Part shown: one piece after another, positions 49,477 through 58,380 of the stretch
Numbering within the stretch: position 1 is the stretch's first letter
How the letters are laid out: every line of letters begins with the position of its first letter
Assembly: GCF_000720185.1 (NCBI RefSeq)
Contig: NZ_JOIY01000041.1
Span: 1-64,000 of the forward strand
Direction: 5' to 3'
Length of the DNA stretch: 64,000 bases
DNA from: Streptomyces sp. NRRL S-340
Lineage (GTDB): Bacteria > Actinomycetota > Actinomycetes > Streptomycetales > Streptomycetaceae
Made by a program: the position numbers and the translations under genes
The notes under the pieces: generated by a model
Told to the model about the DNA's origin: nothing
Seen by the model: only the letters and a program-made list of their open reading frames with translations
The model's database searches: none

Positions 49477-51219
49477 ATGGCCAGGCAGTCCGTGGCTGAG
49501 CAGTACGTCGAACTCCTCGCACGCGCCGGCGTGCGCCGCGTGTACGGAGTGGTCGGGGACAGCCTGAACCCCGTCGTCGACGCAGTCAGACGGCACGACT
49601 CCCTGGAGTGGGTGCAAGTACGCCACGAAGAGGTCGCGGCGTTCGCGGCCGGTGCCGAAGCCCAGTTGACCGGGAAGCTCGCTGCCTGCGCCGGGTCGTG
49701 CGGGCCGGGCAATCTGCACCTCATCAACGGCCTGTTCGACGCACACCGCTCGATGGCACCGGTTCTTGCCCTGGCAGCCCAGATTCCCAGCGGCCAGATC
49801 GGCACCGGGTACTTCCAGGAGACGCATCCCGACCGGCTGTTCGAGGAGTGCAGTCACTACTCGGAGCTGATCTCCTCTCCCCGGCAGATGCCGCGGGTGA
49901 TGCAGACGGCGATCCAGCACGCAGTGGGCAGGCGTGGCGTTTCGGTGGTGTCGCTGCCGGGAGACGTGGCCGCCGAGGACTCCCCCGTGGGTGGGGCGGA
50001 ACTCGCGATGCCGCTGGACCGGCCGACGGTCCGGCCGGCTGATGAAGAACTTTCCCGACTCGCCGAACTGGTGGACGCAGCCGACAAGGTGACGGTGTTC
50101 TGCGGCCGAGGCGTGGAAGGTGCCCACGCCGAGGTGATGGCGTTCGCCGAAAAGGTGAAGGCTCCCGTGGGCCACGCACTGCGCGGCAAGGAGCACATCC
50201 AGTACGACAACCCTTACGACGTCGGCATGTCCGGGCTGCTGGGCTACGGCGCCGCCTACGAGGCGATGCACGAGTGCGACTTGCTGCTGCTTCTCGGCAC
50301 GGACTTCCCGTACACGGACTTCCTGCCCCGCGACGTCCGCACCGTCCAGGTAGACATTCAGCCCGAACGGCTCGGTAGACGTACACAGTTGGATCTCGCC
50401 GTGTGGGGTGACGTGCGGGAGACGCTTCGGTGCCTCACGCCCGCCGTGCGTGAGAAGCAGTCCCGCCGGTTCCTCGACCGCATGCTGCACCGACACGTGC
50501 ACGCCCTGGAGGGCGCCGTCGGCGCCTATACCCGCGACGTCGATCGGCACGTCCCGATCCACCCTGAGTACGTGGCATCAGTACTCGACGAGGAAGCCGC
50601 CGACGATGCGGTGTTCACTGTGGACACCGGCATGTCCTGTGTGTGGGCGGCCCGCTACCTCACGCCGAACGGCCGACGCCGCATCCTCGGCTCCTTCGTG
50701 CACGGTTCCATGGCCAACGCGCTGCCGCAGGCCATCGGCGCACAATTCCTGGATCGGTCGCGACAAGTGGTGTCACTCTCGGGCGACGGTGGCTTCTCGA
50801 TGCTGATGGGTGACTTCCTGACGCTGGTCCACCACGGCCTGCCGGTGAAGGTCGTCGTGTTCAACAATTCGTCGCTGGGCATGGTCGACCTGGAGATGAT
50901 GGTCGACGGACTGCCCCCGCACGGCACCGAATACCCACACACCGACTTCGCGGCCATCGCCACCGCGGTCGGCGCGCGCGGCATTCGCGTGGAGAAGCCC
51001 GCAGAGGTGCGCGAAGCCCTCCGCGCCGCCTTCGCCCATGACGGGCCGGCACTGGTGGACGTGGTCACCGACCCCAACGCCCTCGCGCTTCCGCCCAAAA
51101 TCACGACCGAGCAGGTCACCGGCTTCGCGCTGTCGGCGAGCCGTACCGTCCTCACGGGCGGCGTCGGGCGAATGATCGACATCGCCCGGGCCAACCTGCG
51201 CAACGTTCCGCGTCCGTAA
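49477..51219 (+). CDS. poxB: Pyruvate oxidase / pyruvate:quinone dehydrogenase (ThDP enzyme)
   Basis: 580 residues, the family length. N-terminal Pyr domain: RRVYGVVGDSLNPVVDAVRR with catalytic Glu in VRHEEVAAFAAGAEAQLTGK; LAACAGSCGPGNLHLINGLF. The central FAD-type domain follows, then the C-terminal PP domain with the ThDP motif SLSGDGGFSMLMGDFLTLVH...VVVFNN (G-D-G to N-N). It decarboxylates pyruvate to acetate and CO2, passing electrons to quinone at the membrane; an acetolactate-synthase-like role is less likely from PoxB-like features. It starts at ATG 49477. The dehalogenase-like hydrolase gene follows 72 bases downstream. Confidence 0.9.
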   Translation: MARQSVAEQYVELLARAGVRRVYGVVGDSLNPVVDAVRRHDSLEWVQVRHEEVAAFAAGAEAQLTGKLAACAGSCGPGNLHLINGLFDAHRSMAPVLALAAQIPSGQIGTGYFQETHPDRLFEECSHYSELISSPRQMPRVMQTAIQHAVGRRGVSVVSLPGDVAAEDSPVGGAELAMPLDRPTVRPADEELSRLAELVDAADKVTVFCGRGVEGAHAEVMAFAEKVKAPVGHALRGKEHIQYDNPYDVGMSGLLGYGAAYEAMHECDLLLLLGTDFPYTDFLPRDVRTVQVDIQPERLGRRTQLDLAVWGDVRETLRCLTPAVREKQSRRFLDRMLHRHVHALEGAVGAYTRDVDRHVPIHPEYVASVLDEEAADDAVFTVDTGMSCVWAARYLTPNGRRRILGSFVHGSMANALPQAIGAQFLDRSRQVVSLSGDGGFSMLMGDFLTLVHHGLPVKVVVFNNSSLGMVDLEMMVDGLPPHGTEYPHTDFAAIATAVGARGIRVEKPAEVREALRAAFAHDGPALVDVVTDPNALALPPKITTEQVTGFALSASRTVLTGGVGRMIDIARANLRNVPRP

Positions 51220-51291
51220 GCGACGCCGGCCGGGAGCCGTGTTCTCCCCGGACGTCATTCCATCCCCCTCTCCGACCGAACGGGTATCGCC

Positions 51292-52167
51292 ATGTCTGAT
51301 GTGCCGGGTGTCACGCACCACACCGCCGTGCTCAACGGGATCAAGCAGCACTGGGTGAGCGCGGGCCAGGGCCCGCCGGTCTTCCTGCTGCACGGTTTCC
51401 CCGAGACCTGGTACGGCTGGCGCAAGCAGATTCCCGTGCTGGCGGAGCGGTTCACCGTGATCGCGCCTGATCTGCGCGGCTACGGTGACACGGAGAAGCC
51501 TGCCTCCGGTTACGACAAGCGGACCATGGCCAACGACCTCGTCGCCCTGATGGACCATCTCGGACATGAGCGGATCGCCTTGGTCGGCCACGACCGCGGA
51601 GCACGCGTCGGCACCCGGTTCGCCAAGGACCACCCGGATCGCATCGACCGGTTCGTCGCTATGGACAACATCCCCACCCGGGTCATCGCCGAGACTTACG
51701 ACATCGGCCTCGCCCGGCAGGGCTACTGGTTCTTCACCTTCCTCGGTGTTCCCGACCTTCCCGAGGCGCTGATCGCAGGCCACGAGGAAACCTGGCTCAC
51801 CCACTTCTATCGCAGCTGGTCCTACAACCCCGAGATGCTCACTCCTGAAGAGATCGCGGTCTACGTCCGCGCCTACCGGCAGCCCGGTGCCGTAAGGGGC
51901 TCCTGCGAGGACTACCGTGCGGCGCCCCAGGACGTGGCCCAGGACCAGGAAGACGCCGACAAGCTCATCGACTGCCCCGTATTGACTGTCTGGGGTGAGG
52001 ACTTCAGTGCCGTCGGAGGAGCCTACGACGTCCTCGACGTGTGGAAGGGCATCGCTCGCGATGTCCGCGGGGTGCCGATCGCGCAGTGCGGACACCTGTG
52101 CCAGGAAGAGCGACCGGACGTCGTCAACCGGGAGCTCCTGGACTTCCTCGCCGACTGGAGCGGCTGA
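51292..52167 (+). CDS. Alpha/beta hydrolase, haloacetate dehalogenase/epoxide hydrolase-like
   Basis: 291 residues. VFLLHGFPETWYGWRKQI, APDLRGYGDTEKP, LVGHDRGARVGTRFAKDHPD with Asp nucleophile and the paired Arg, VLTVWGEDFSAVGG (acid) and IAQCGHLCQEERPD (His). HGFPETWYGWR and GHDRGAR are typical of fluoroacetate dehalogenases and soluble epoxide hydrolases. Cytosolic hydrolysis of a C-halogen or epoxide bond is predicted. It follows poxB in the same direction. Confidence 0.9.
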   Translation: MSDVPGVTHHTAVLNGIKQHWVSAGQGPPVFLLHGFPETWYGWRKQIPVLAERFTVIAPDLRGYGDTEKPASGYDKRTMANDLVALMDHLGHERIALVGHDRGARVGTRFAKDHPDRIDRFVAMDNIPTRVIAETYDIGLARQGYWFFTFLGVPDLPEALIAGHEETWLTHFYRSWSYNPEMLTPEEIAVYVRAYRQPGAVRGSCEDYRAAPQDVAQDQEDADKLIDCPVLTVWGEDFSAVGGAYDVLDVWKGIARDVRGVPIAQCGHLCQEERPDVVNRELLDFLADWSG

Positions 52168-52534
52168 CTCGACAGCCGGACGCGCAGCGGATCGGACGGC
52201 CGCCGGGGAAGCACGATGCATCTGGTGGACGCGCTCGGGCTACGACCAGGGCGTGGACGGACCAATACCCCTCGCCTTCCGGTTCTACCGTTTCTTGCAC
52301 CTCACCGGAACGTCGCCCGGCCACCGTACGGCCTCGTCAGCGCGGATCCTCCGAGGCAGGGTGACCACGGCCCGGCCATAGCGCCCAGGCAGGTGAGCCG
52401 GCGCCCTCGGTGCAAGCAGCGGCCGACGCCTCACCTCACCTCACCTCACCTCACCTCACCTCACCTCACCTCACCTCACCTGCTCAACAGCCAGTGCCGC
52501 ATTCACGTTGCGACACCCACGAAGGAGATCTTCC
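52168..52534. other. 367-base intergenic region with a pentanucleotide array
   Basis: No gene. It contains the (TCACC)10 array at 52431-52480 and, close to the next start, the ribosome site GAAGGAGA (52521-52528). Confidence 0.6.
52431..52480 (+). repeat. Pentanucleotide microsatellite (TCACC)10
   Basis: Ten perfect TCACC units lie 55 bases before the next ATG. Unit-number change would alter promoter spacing or leader length of the downstream hydrolase without touching its frame. Confidence 0.92.
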
Positions 52535-53257
52535 ATGTCCCGTTCCGCCATGCCCACCATCGTTCTCGTACATGGCGCATTCGCCGACGCCTCCAGCTAC
52601 GCGCAGGTCATCCCCCGGCTCATCGCCCGTGGCTTCGACGTGGTCGCGCCCGCCGTCCCGAACCGCAGCCTCATCGGTGACGCCGCCTACGTCGCCTCGA
52701 TCGTCCGGCAGACACCCGGCCCCGTCGTCCTGGTGGGTCACTCCTACGGCGGCGCCGTCATCACGGTCGCCGGCACCGAGGACAACGTCAAGGCGCTCGT
52801 CTACCTGGCCGGCTACGCCCTGGAGAAGGGCGAGAGCCTTGGCGAACTGCAGGGCCGCTTCCCGGACTCCGACCTTGCTGCCGCGCTCGTCTACACGCCC
52901 TTCCCCATAGAGGGCTCGACCGAAACCGGTACCGACGTGTCGGTCCAGCCCGACAAGTTCCCGGCCATCTTCGCCGCCGACGTCGACTCCCGCCTCACGA
53001 AGGTCCTCGCCGCTTCCCAGCGTCCGCTCGCGGCCCAGGCTTTCGCCGACGCGGCCCCGGCTGCCGCTTGGAAGACCAAGCCCTCCTGGGGTCTGGTCTC
53101 CTCTTCCGACCACACCATCAACCCTGACGTCGAGCGCTACGGCTATCAGCGGGCCGGGATGACCACCGTCGAGGTCGACTCCTCCCACCTGGTGATGCTC
53201 TCCCACCCCGAGCGCGTCGTCGACCTCATCGAGGAAGCCGTAAAGGCCACTTCCTGA
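52535..53257 (+). CDS. Alpha/beta hydrolase (EstB/salicylate-esterase-like)
   Basis: 240 residues from ATG 52535 behind GAAGGAGA. TIVLVHGAFADASSYAQVIP, VVLVGHSYGGAVITVAG with nucleophile Ser, LVYLAGYALEKGESLGELQG, SWGLVSSSDHTINPD (acid) and VDSSHLVMLSHPERVVDLI (His). It is the catalytically complete paralogue of the protein at 43898. Cytosolic (no signal). The secreted paralogue follows 53 bases downstream, likely in the same transcript. Confidence 0.9.
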   Translation: MSRSAMPTIVLVHGAFADASSYAQVIPRLIARGFDVVAPAVPNRSLIGDAAYVASIVRQTPGPVVLVGHSYGGAVITVAGTEDNVKALVYLAGYALEKGESLGELQGRFPDSDLAAALVYTPFPIEGSTETGTDVSVQPDKFPAIFAADVDSRLTKVLAASQRPLAAQAFADAAPAAAWKTKPSWGLVSSSDHTINPDVERYGYQRAGMTTVEVDSSHLVMLSHPERVVDLIEEAVKATS

Positions 53258-53310
53258 GCCACGCCCACCGGAGCGTCGCGCAGCGGCCTCCCCTCTTCAG
53301 AGAGCGAACA

Positions 53311-54162
53311 ATGAACTCACCGATCTCACGCCGTACTGTGACGGCTTCCCTCCTGGCCGGCGCCGCCGCGCTGGGCACCGGCGCCGCCCTCGCCGCGCCG
53401 GCGACGGCAGCCGACCGCTCCAGCAGACCGCACGCCCGCCCGGACACACCCACGGTCGTCCTGATCCACGGCGCGTTCGCCGACGCCTCCAGCTGGAGCG
53501 GCGTGGTCGAGCGCCTGCAGCGCCACGGCCACCGCGTACTGGCGCCGGCCCTGCCACTGCGGGGTCTGGCCAGCGATGCCGCCTACATTCGCAGCGTCCT
53601 GGACAGCGTCACCGGACCGATCGTCCTGGTGGGCCACTCCTACGGCGGAGCGGTCATCAGCCAGGCCGCGGCCAACGCTTCGCAGGTCAAGGCCCTGGTC
53701 TACGTCGCCGCCTTCGTTCCCGAGGTCGGGGAGAGCGCGCTCCAGCTCACCGACAAGTTCCCGGGCAGCACACTGGGGCAGGCCACCGCCACCCAGTACT
53801 ACCCGTTGCCCGGCGGTGGCCGAGGGGAGGAACTGGTCATCAAGAAGCACCTGTTCCGTGAGCAGTTCGCGGCCGGTGTCCCTGTCGCGACGGCCGAGGT
53901 CATGGCCGCCGGGCAGCGTCCGATCACGCTCGCCGCGCTCCAGGAGCCGGCCACCGCCGCCGCGTGGAAGAAGATCCCCAGCTGGTACCTCGCCGCCACC
54001 GAGGACCGCAACATTCCGCCGGCCGCCGAGCAGTGGATGGCCAAGCGCGCCCGCGCTCACACCGTCACCGTCCGCGCACCGCATGCCGTGTCCGTGAGCG
54101 ATCCCGGGCCCGTCACCGACCTGATCTTGCGCGCCTCCCGTTCTGTGCGCTCGGTCCACTGA
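53311..54162 (+). CDS. Tat-secreted alpha/beta hydrolase
   Basis: 283 residues. Twin-arginine signal ISRRTVTASLLAGAAALGTG, cleavage after A-T-A-A. The mature domain has TVVLIHGAFADASSWSGVVE, IVLVGHSYGGAVISQAAA (Ser), LVYVAAFVPEVGESALQLTD, SWYLAATEDRNIPPAAEQWM and VRAPHAVSVSDPG (His). It is the exported paralogue of the preceding cytosolic hydrolase, so one substrate may be processed on both sides of the membrane (inference). Confidence 0.9.
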   Translation: MNSPISRRTVTASLLAGAAALGTGAALAAPATAADRSSRPHARPDTPTVVLIHGAFADASSWSGVVERLQRHGHRVLAPALPLRGLASDAAYIRSVLDSVTGPIVLVGHSYGGAVISQAAANASQVKALVYVAAFVPEVGESALQLTDKFPGSTLGQATATQYYPLPGGGRGEELVIKKHLFREQFAAGVPVATAEVMAAGQRPITLAALQEPATAAAWKKIPSWYLAATEDRNIPPAAEQWMAKRARAHTVTVRAPHAVSVSDPGPVTDLILRASRSVRSVH

Positions 54163-54302
54163 CAGCACGAGCCCGACGCCGGACGGTCTCGCGGCCCGGT
54201 CGTTCGGCCGCGCGGCGTCCCTCGTCCCTCCGGCCTGCCCCGCTATGAGCTGCGCGCCATGGGCACCGTCGGCCGACCACCTGCGATGGATCGGAGAGCG
54301 GC

Positions 54303-54584
54303 ATGGCACTGCTGGTCCCGGAGCCGGGCAAGCTGCGTCCGCAGCAGACGCAGGGCCCGACAGCCGGCCGGCGCGGGCGCACCCAGCAGCTGACCTTCTC
54401 CGCGCCGGCCCTCATCGCCAAGCTGTCCGGCGTACTCCCGCTGGTGCCAGGCGATGTCATCTTCACAAGGACTTCCGCCGGTGCCGGCCCGGGCCGCACG
54501 CCACAGCGCCGGCTCGCCCCCGGCGACGCACTCGTCAGCTCCATGAGCGGGATCGGTGAGCTGCGTCAGCAGTTCGTCGCCTGA
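54303..54584 (+). pseudogene. Fumarylacetoacetate-hydrolase-family C-terminal fragment
   Basis: QLTFSAPALIAKLSGVLPLV, PGDVIFTRTSAGAGPGRTPQ, RLAPGDALVSSMSGIGELRQ. This is the last strand-rich third of FAH proteins, where P-G-D-V-I-F-T-G-T-P-x-G is conserved; here G-T-P is R-T-S. The metal ligands upstream are missing. The ATG at 54303 could start a 93-residue peptide, but no FAH activity is expected. Confidence 0.65.
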
Positions 54585-54623
54585 CCTCTACCCAACCCTT
54601 TTCACGTGACGGAAGAGAAAAGA

Positions 54624-55610
54624 ATGAAATCGCACATGTCCAAGTTCATGACGAGGACGCACACCGGCTTCCTTGCCGCCACCGTGGCGGCCGCCCTTGC
54701 CGTAACGGTGACAGGTCCCTCCACCCCGGCGGCTGCCTCTCCTGCGCCACGCGTGCACTTCGTGGCGCACCTGGACATCTCAGGTGGACAGCGGCCGGAG
54801 AACATCACCCTGGAACCGGGCGGCAGCGCCGTCGTCACCTTCGCGTACAGCCGTCAGATCGCACGCATCGGTCCCTCGGGCAAGGTGCGCATCCTCGCCA
54901 CCCTGCCCGAGCCCCCGGCAGGCTCCACCACCCCCGCCCTTTCCTCGCCCTTCCTCGGTGGCATCGTCCGCGCCCACGACGGAACGCTGTACTTTCTCTA
55001 CGCCACGGGGAGCAGCGACCTGACCGGCCTTTGGCGCCTGCGGCCCGGCGGCACCCCGCAGCGCATCGCCGCGCTTCCGGCCGCCGGACTGCCCAACGGC
55101 CTGGCCATCGACCTGCACGAACGCCGGCTCTACATCGCCGACTCGGTCCTCGGCACCGTCTGGCGGGTGCCCGTCAGCGGGGGCACTCCCACCCGATGGT
55201 CCACCGCACCCGAACTGGCCGCCGACGGGTTCCTCGGAGCCAACGGCATCAAGATTCACCGCGGTGAGGTCTGGGTGTCCAACCTGGACAAGGGCACCGT
55301 GCTCCGTATCCCGGTCACCCGGCACGGCCAGGCCGGTCCAGTCGAAACCCGGGCATCCGGCCTGATCAACATCGACGACTTCGACTTCACCGGCCAGGGT
55401 GACACGCTCCTGGCGGCGATCAACGCAGACAACGAAGTCGCTCTCGTCAGGCCCGGCGGCCGGCACAAGGTCGTGCTCACGGGTGCCGACGGTCTGGAGA
55501 ACCCGACCTCGCTCGCCGTGCGGGGCACCACCGCCTACATCGCCAGCGGCGCCTACTTCACCGACCACGACCCGAACCTCCTCGCTGCTCGCATCACCCC
55601 GGGCAAGTGA
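54624..55610 (+). CDS. Secreted SMP-30/gluconolactonase-like beta-propeller
   Basis: 328 residues from ATG 54624 (GGAAG 7 bases upstream; a GTG at 54606 is an alternative). Signal peptide: GFLAATVAAALAVTVTGPST, PAAASPAP. Propeller blades are visible as repeated strands: PENITLEPGGSAVVTFAYSR, LPNGLAIDLHERRLYIADSV, GANGIKIHRGEVWVSNLDKG, INIDDFDFTGQGDTLLAAIN and NPTSLAVRGTTAYIASGAYF. Family members are lactonases or sugar-acid binding proteins. The gene lies just upstream of the MaoC gene (50 bases). Confidence 0.85.
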   Translation: MKSHMSKFMTRTHTGFLAATVAAALAVTVTGPSTPAAASPAPRVHFVAHLDISGGQRPENITLEPGGSAVVTFAYSRQIARIGPSGKVRILATLPEPPAGSTTPALSSPFLGGIVRAHDGTLYFLYATGSSDLTGLWRLRPGGTPQRIAALPAAGLPNGLAIDLHERRLYIADSVLGTVWRVPVSGGTPTRWSTAPELAADGFLGANGIKIHRGEVWVSNLDKGTVLRIPVTRHGQAGPVETRASGLINIDDFDFTGQGDTLLAAINADNEVALVRPGGRHKVVLTGADGLENPTSLAVRGTTAYIASGAYFTDHDPNLLAARITPGK

Positions 55611-55659
55611 GCCGGCGCGTGTCGTCCCCTCGCCGCGACACCCACGAAAGGACAGCTCG

Positions 55660-56166
55660 ATGACACAGCCTTCTGCAGACCCGGTGACGCCCGCAGCGGC
55701 CCCCTTCGACCCCGAGGCGTTCGAGGTCGTGCCGGCCCGTACGTTCGAGGACCTGCGCGTCGGCGAAGTCTTCCGGGCGCCCAGCCGCACCCTGACAGAC
55801 GCCCACTCCGCGGCCTTTCAGACGGTCTCCGCCGACAACCACCCGGTGCACTACGACGCCGAGTGGGCGCGCAGGCACGGTCATTCCGCACCGGTCGTCC
55901 ACGGCCTGCAGGTGCTCGCCTTCACCGCACCCGGCGCCACGCTGTTCCCGCACTTCATCGGCGAGGTGTTCATCAGCTTCCTCGAGCTCTCCTGCACCTT
56001 CCTCGCCGAGGTCCACTCCGGGGACACCCTGTATCCGGCACTCACCATCACCGGCCTGGAACGACAGGGCGACAACGGCGTCGTGGTGACGGCCGCGACC
56101 ATCCACAACCAGCGGGGCGAGCTGGTGCTTTCCGGGCAGCACAAGTACCTGTTGCGGCGTCAGTGA
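55660..56166 (+). CDS. MaoC-like hydratase
   Basis: 168 residues from ATG 55660 (GAAAGGAC upstream). Hot-dog fold: FEDLRVGEVFRAPSRTLTDA, the hydratase-2 motif SADNHPVHYDAEWARRHGHS with Asp and His, then APVVHGLQVLAFTAPG. It hydrates or dehydrates enoyl-CoA-type substrates. It follows the SMP-30-like gene and precedes a lipoprotein at short distances, so an operon is likely. Confidence 0.88.
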   Translation: MTQPSADPVTPAAAPFDPEAFEVVPARTFEDLRVGEVFRAPSRTLTDAHSAAFQTVSADNHPVHYDAEWARRHGHSAPVVHGLQVLAFTAPGATLFPHFIGEVFISFLELSCTFLAEVHSGDTLYPALTITGLERQGDNGVVVTAATIHNQRGELVLSGQHKYLLRRQ

Positions 56167-56180
56167 CGAAGGAAGGCGAC

Positions 56181-56483
56181 ATGAAGCACCGCATGCTCGT
56201 GACCGGCGCTCTCATTTGCTGCGCTGTACTGGCCGGATGTACCGGCCAGAGCACGGAAGGCGCCGCGGAAACCACTTCGACTGCGCCCGGCTCGCCGTCG
56301 CCGACAGCGGCTATCACCGTTACGGGGCCGGCCGACAGGGGCACTTCCGGCCCGTCCGGCGACCCTGTCCCCGGTACGGCCGTCGTTACGACGACGCCGT
56401 CGTCCGGCTCCGCAGTACCTGTGACGAGGCGCCGCAGCCGCACCTCCGAACTGCGGGCGTCCGTCGGAGCGAACGGGCCTTGA
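56181..56483 (+). CDS. Small Thr/Ser/Pro-rich lipoprotein
   Basis: 100 residues from ATG 56181 behind GAAGGAAGG, 14 bases after the MaoC stop. Signal MLVTGALICCAVLAGC with lipobox L-A-G-C, then a low-complexity Thr/Pro/Ser/Gly chain. The end, ELRASVGANGP, reaches into IS3-like sequence, so the native C-terminus may be lost. Function unknown. Confidence 0.65.
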   Translation: MKHRMLVTGALICCAVLAGCTGQSTEGAAETTSTAPGSPSPTAAITVTGPADRGTSGPSGDPVPGTAVVTTTPSSGSAVPVTRRRSRTSELRASVGANGP

Positions 56484-56564
56484 CCTCCGGTCTTGGACAG
56501 ACACAGACCTCTGATCCCGGACACACGAGACACTGGATCTTGAGGATCTGAGAACGGGCTTCTC

Positions 56565-56690
56565 GTGGTCATGAGGCACTGCCCTGCCGAGTTCAAGGCG
56601 GACGCGGCCGCGCTGTACCAGTCGCGGCCCCGAGCGACGATCAGGTCGGTCGCCGCTGATCTGGGTGTTCCCGGTCCAGTCCGGGTCGCG
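56565..56690 (+). pseudogene. IS3-family OrfA N-terminal scrap
   Basis: MVMRHCPAEFKADAAALYQS and RPRATIRSVAADLGVP match the HTH start of IS3 OrfA proteins. Sequence from about 56484 resembles an IS left end. It breaks off after 35 codons. Confidence 0.7.
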
Positions 56691-56934
56691 GTCGGTGGCC
56701 TCGCAGGTGACCACCAGGCGGTCACCGGGCCGCCCCTTCGCCGTGGCGCCGCGGGGCGGATGCCGAGCAGGCGCCCGGCTTCTGCGACCAGGTGCTCGTC
56801 GGCGGACAGGGGCGCCCCGCGGGGGCCGCGGTCAGGGCCTCGGTGCTGTCGGCACCGCAAGGCGCCATCGACGCGAGACGGTGCCCGGGGCGGGATGCGG
56901 GAGGGCAGCGCATCTACCGGCTGCCCCAGGCCCA

Positions 56935-57120
56935 CGTCCGCGCCGGCGGGACACTCCCCGAGACGGCGGGACAGGTCATCGTGCAGGGCGAGGATCTGGG
57001 CGCGTGGGTGGCGGCGCAGCGCGCCGGGTGCGAACGGCTGATATCCGCGCAGCAGTACCTGTTGGAGACGCTGGGGCTGAAGCCAGCAGACGCGCCACGG
57101 GCTGTCTCGGCCTGTCTCCG
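56935..57120 (+). pseudogene. Helicase-associated-domain scrap
   Basis: HVRAGGTLPETAGQVIVQGE, DLGAWVAAQRAGCERLISAQ, QYLLETLGLKPADAP: one repeat of the helicase-associated (HA) domain found at the end of actinobacterial mobile-element helicases. No helicase motifs are nearby. Confidence 0.5.
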
Positions 57121-57205
57121 TTCGCTCATGTGCCCAACACCCCGCCTGGTCTGCTGCACCGCTGAGTGAAGCTTGTGCCCCGAGGAGGGCCCTCAACCAA
57201 GCAGG

Positions 57206-57454
57206 TCACTCTTCCGGATGCTTCAGAGGCAGAATCATGATGTCGCGGACTGGAGGAAATCTGTAGCGGCCGAAGTAGACATGAGCGTCGGCCGGGGTTA
57301 GTGTTTTCCGCGTAGCCCAGAAGTCGAAGGGCGCGGCAGAGACGAACTGCCGTGCAAGCAGGTTGACGCAGATGCGGCCCGGCAGCGGAGCGGCGGAACC
57401 GAAGGTGTGGGTTCCTCCGCCGGCTGCCGGGCCGAGCGGCCCCAGGGGCGGCAA
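57206..57454 (-). CDS. Small unidentified ORF
   Basis: 82 residues; the second half reads FVSAAPFDFWATRKTLTPAD, AHVYFGRYRFPPVRDIMILP and L-K-H-P-E-E, with protein-like composition. The first half is Pro/Gly-rich and the start is uncertain. No family recognised; possibly the 3' remnant of a longer gene. Confidence 0.35.
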   Translation of the reverse strand: MPPLGPLGPAAGGGTHTFGSAAPLPGRICVNLLARQFVSAAPFDFWATRKTLTPADAHVYFGRYRFPPVRDIMILPLKHPEE

Positions 57455-57684
57455 GCGGTAGCGCGTCAGCCGTCAGCGCAGATGGTTCGACCAGAAGAGG
57501 TAAGGAGCAGAACGCCATCAGGATCGCCCGGGCGAGGAAGCAGTCCGCCCGGGTACCGCAGGCCCCGGATTGGAAGGTGGTCCCCGGTCACGCATCCGCG
57601 ATCCCCGCAGCCCTGCCCTCCCAGGCGGAACCTGCGGAAAAAGAAGGCCGGCGCAGTCAGCCGGCAGATGGTGTAGAAAGCTCG

Positions 57685-57716
57685 GGGGCCCGGGCGCCGG
57701 TCGGCGCCCGGGCCCC
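57685..57716. terminator. Strong GC hairpin before the MerR/BldC-like gene
   Basis: GGGGCCCGGGCGCC (57685-57698) pairs perfectly with GGCGCCCGGGCCCC around a GGTC loop, 30 bases before ATG 57747. It could terminate upstream transcription or act as a leader structure. Confidence 0.65.
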
Positions 57717-57746
57717 TCGACACGTCCGTCCCGGAAGAAGAGGTCT

Positions 57747-58088
57747 ATGCCCCCTCGCAGTACCCGTTCCGTCGTCCCTCTCGATGACGACGACTACCCC
57801 GCCTACACCATGGGCCGGGCCGCCGAGATGATCGGCACCACCCCCGCCTTCCTCCGCGCTCTGGGCGAACACAGCCTGGTCACCCCCTTGCGCTCCGAAG
57901 GTGGCCACCGCCGTTACTCCCGCTACCAGCTGCGCATCGCCGCCCGCGCCCGCGAATTGGTCGATCAGGGCACCTCCGTCGAGTCCGCCTGCCGCATCGT
58001 CATCCTCGAAGACCAGCTCGAAGAAGCTCAACGCATCAACGAGGAACTCCGCGCCCACGGCGCCGGCCAGCCGAAGCCCTCGGCCTGA
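57747..58088 (+). CDS. Small MerR-type HTH regulator (BldC/HspR-like)
   Basis: 113 residues from ATG 57747 (GAAGAAGAGG upstream). [63 protein letters not shown]; then a short coil [18 protein letters not shown]. The short dimerisation helix and single domain resemble BldC- and HspR-type MerR proteins rather than ligand-sensing ones. No target gene is obvious next to it. Confidence 0.85.
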   Translation: MPPRSTRSVVPLDDDDYPAYTMGRAAEMIGTTPAFLRALGEHSLVTPLRSEGGHRRYSRYQLRIAARARELVDQGTSVESACRIVILEDQLEEAQRINEELRAHGAGQPKPSA

Positions 58089-58380
58089 CCCGAACCGGTG
58101 GTGGAGCGGGGCCCGGTGGTTCGGGCAGTTGCCGGTCTGAAGGTCCGGGATGTCGTCGGTAGCCGGCAGGCACTCTTCAGTCCTGTCGCGTCGGGTGCCT
58201 CCGATTCGGCCGGCCCGAAGGCAGCACGCGTCAGGCTCCTCGAGATCAGGGCAGGCTTGCCCGGCTCGCTCCGTCGCGGCATGCGCCTGCGGCGGGCCGG
58301 CCCGATGGTGGGCCCTCCGGCAGGACTGCCTGTCCCTCCCAGCAGGCCCCGTGATGTGCCGCGGGCGAGTTCGAGGACGA
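58089..58380. other. 292-base gap, no gene seen
   Basis: Lies between convergent genes. No frame is convincing and no strong hairpin was seen. Confidence 0.45.

Noticed and set aside
54606..54623. GTG start for the SMP-30-like gene
   Set aside because: Possible but less likely: it would place the ribosome site GGAAG inside the coding sequence; ATG 54624 follows that site at normal distance.
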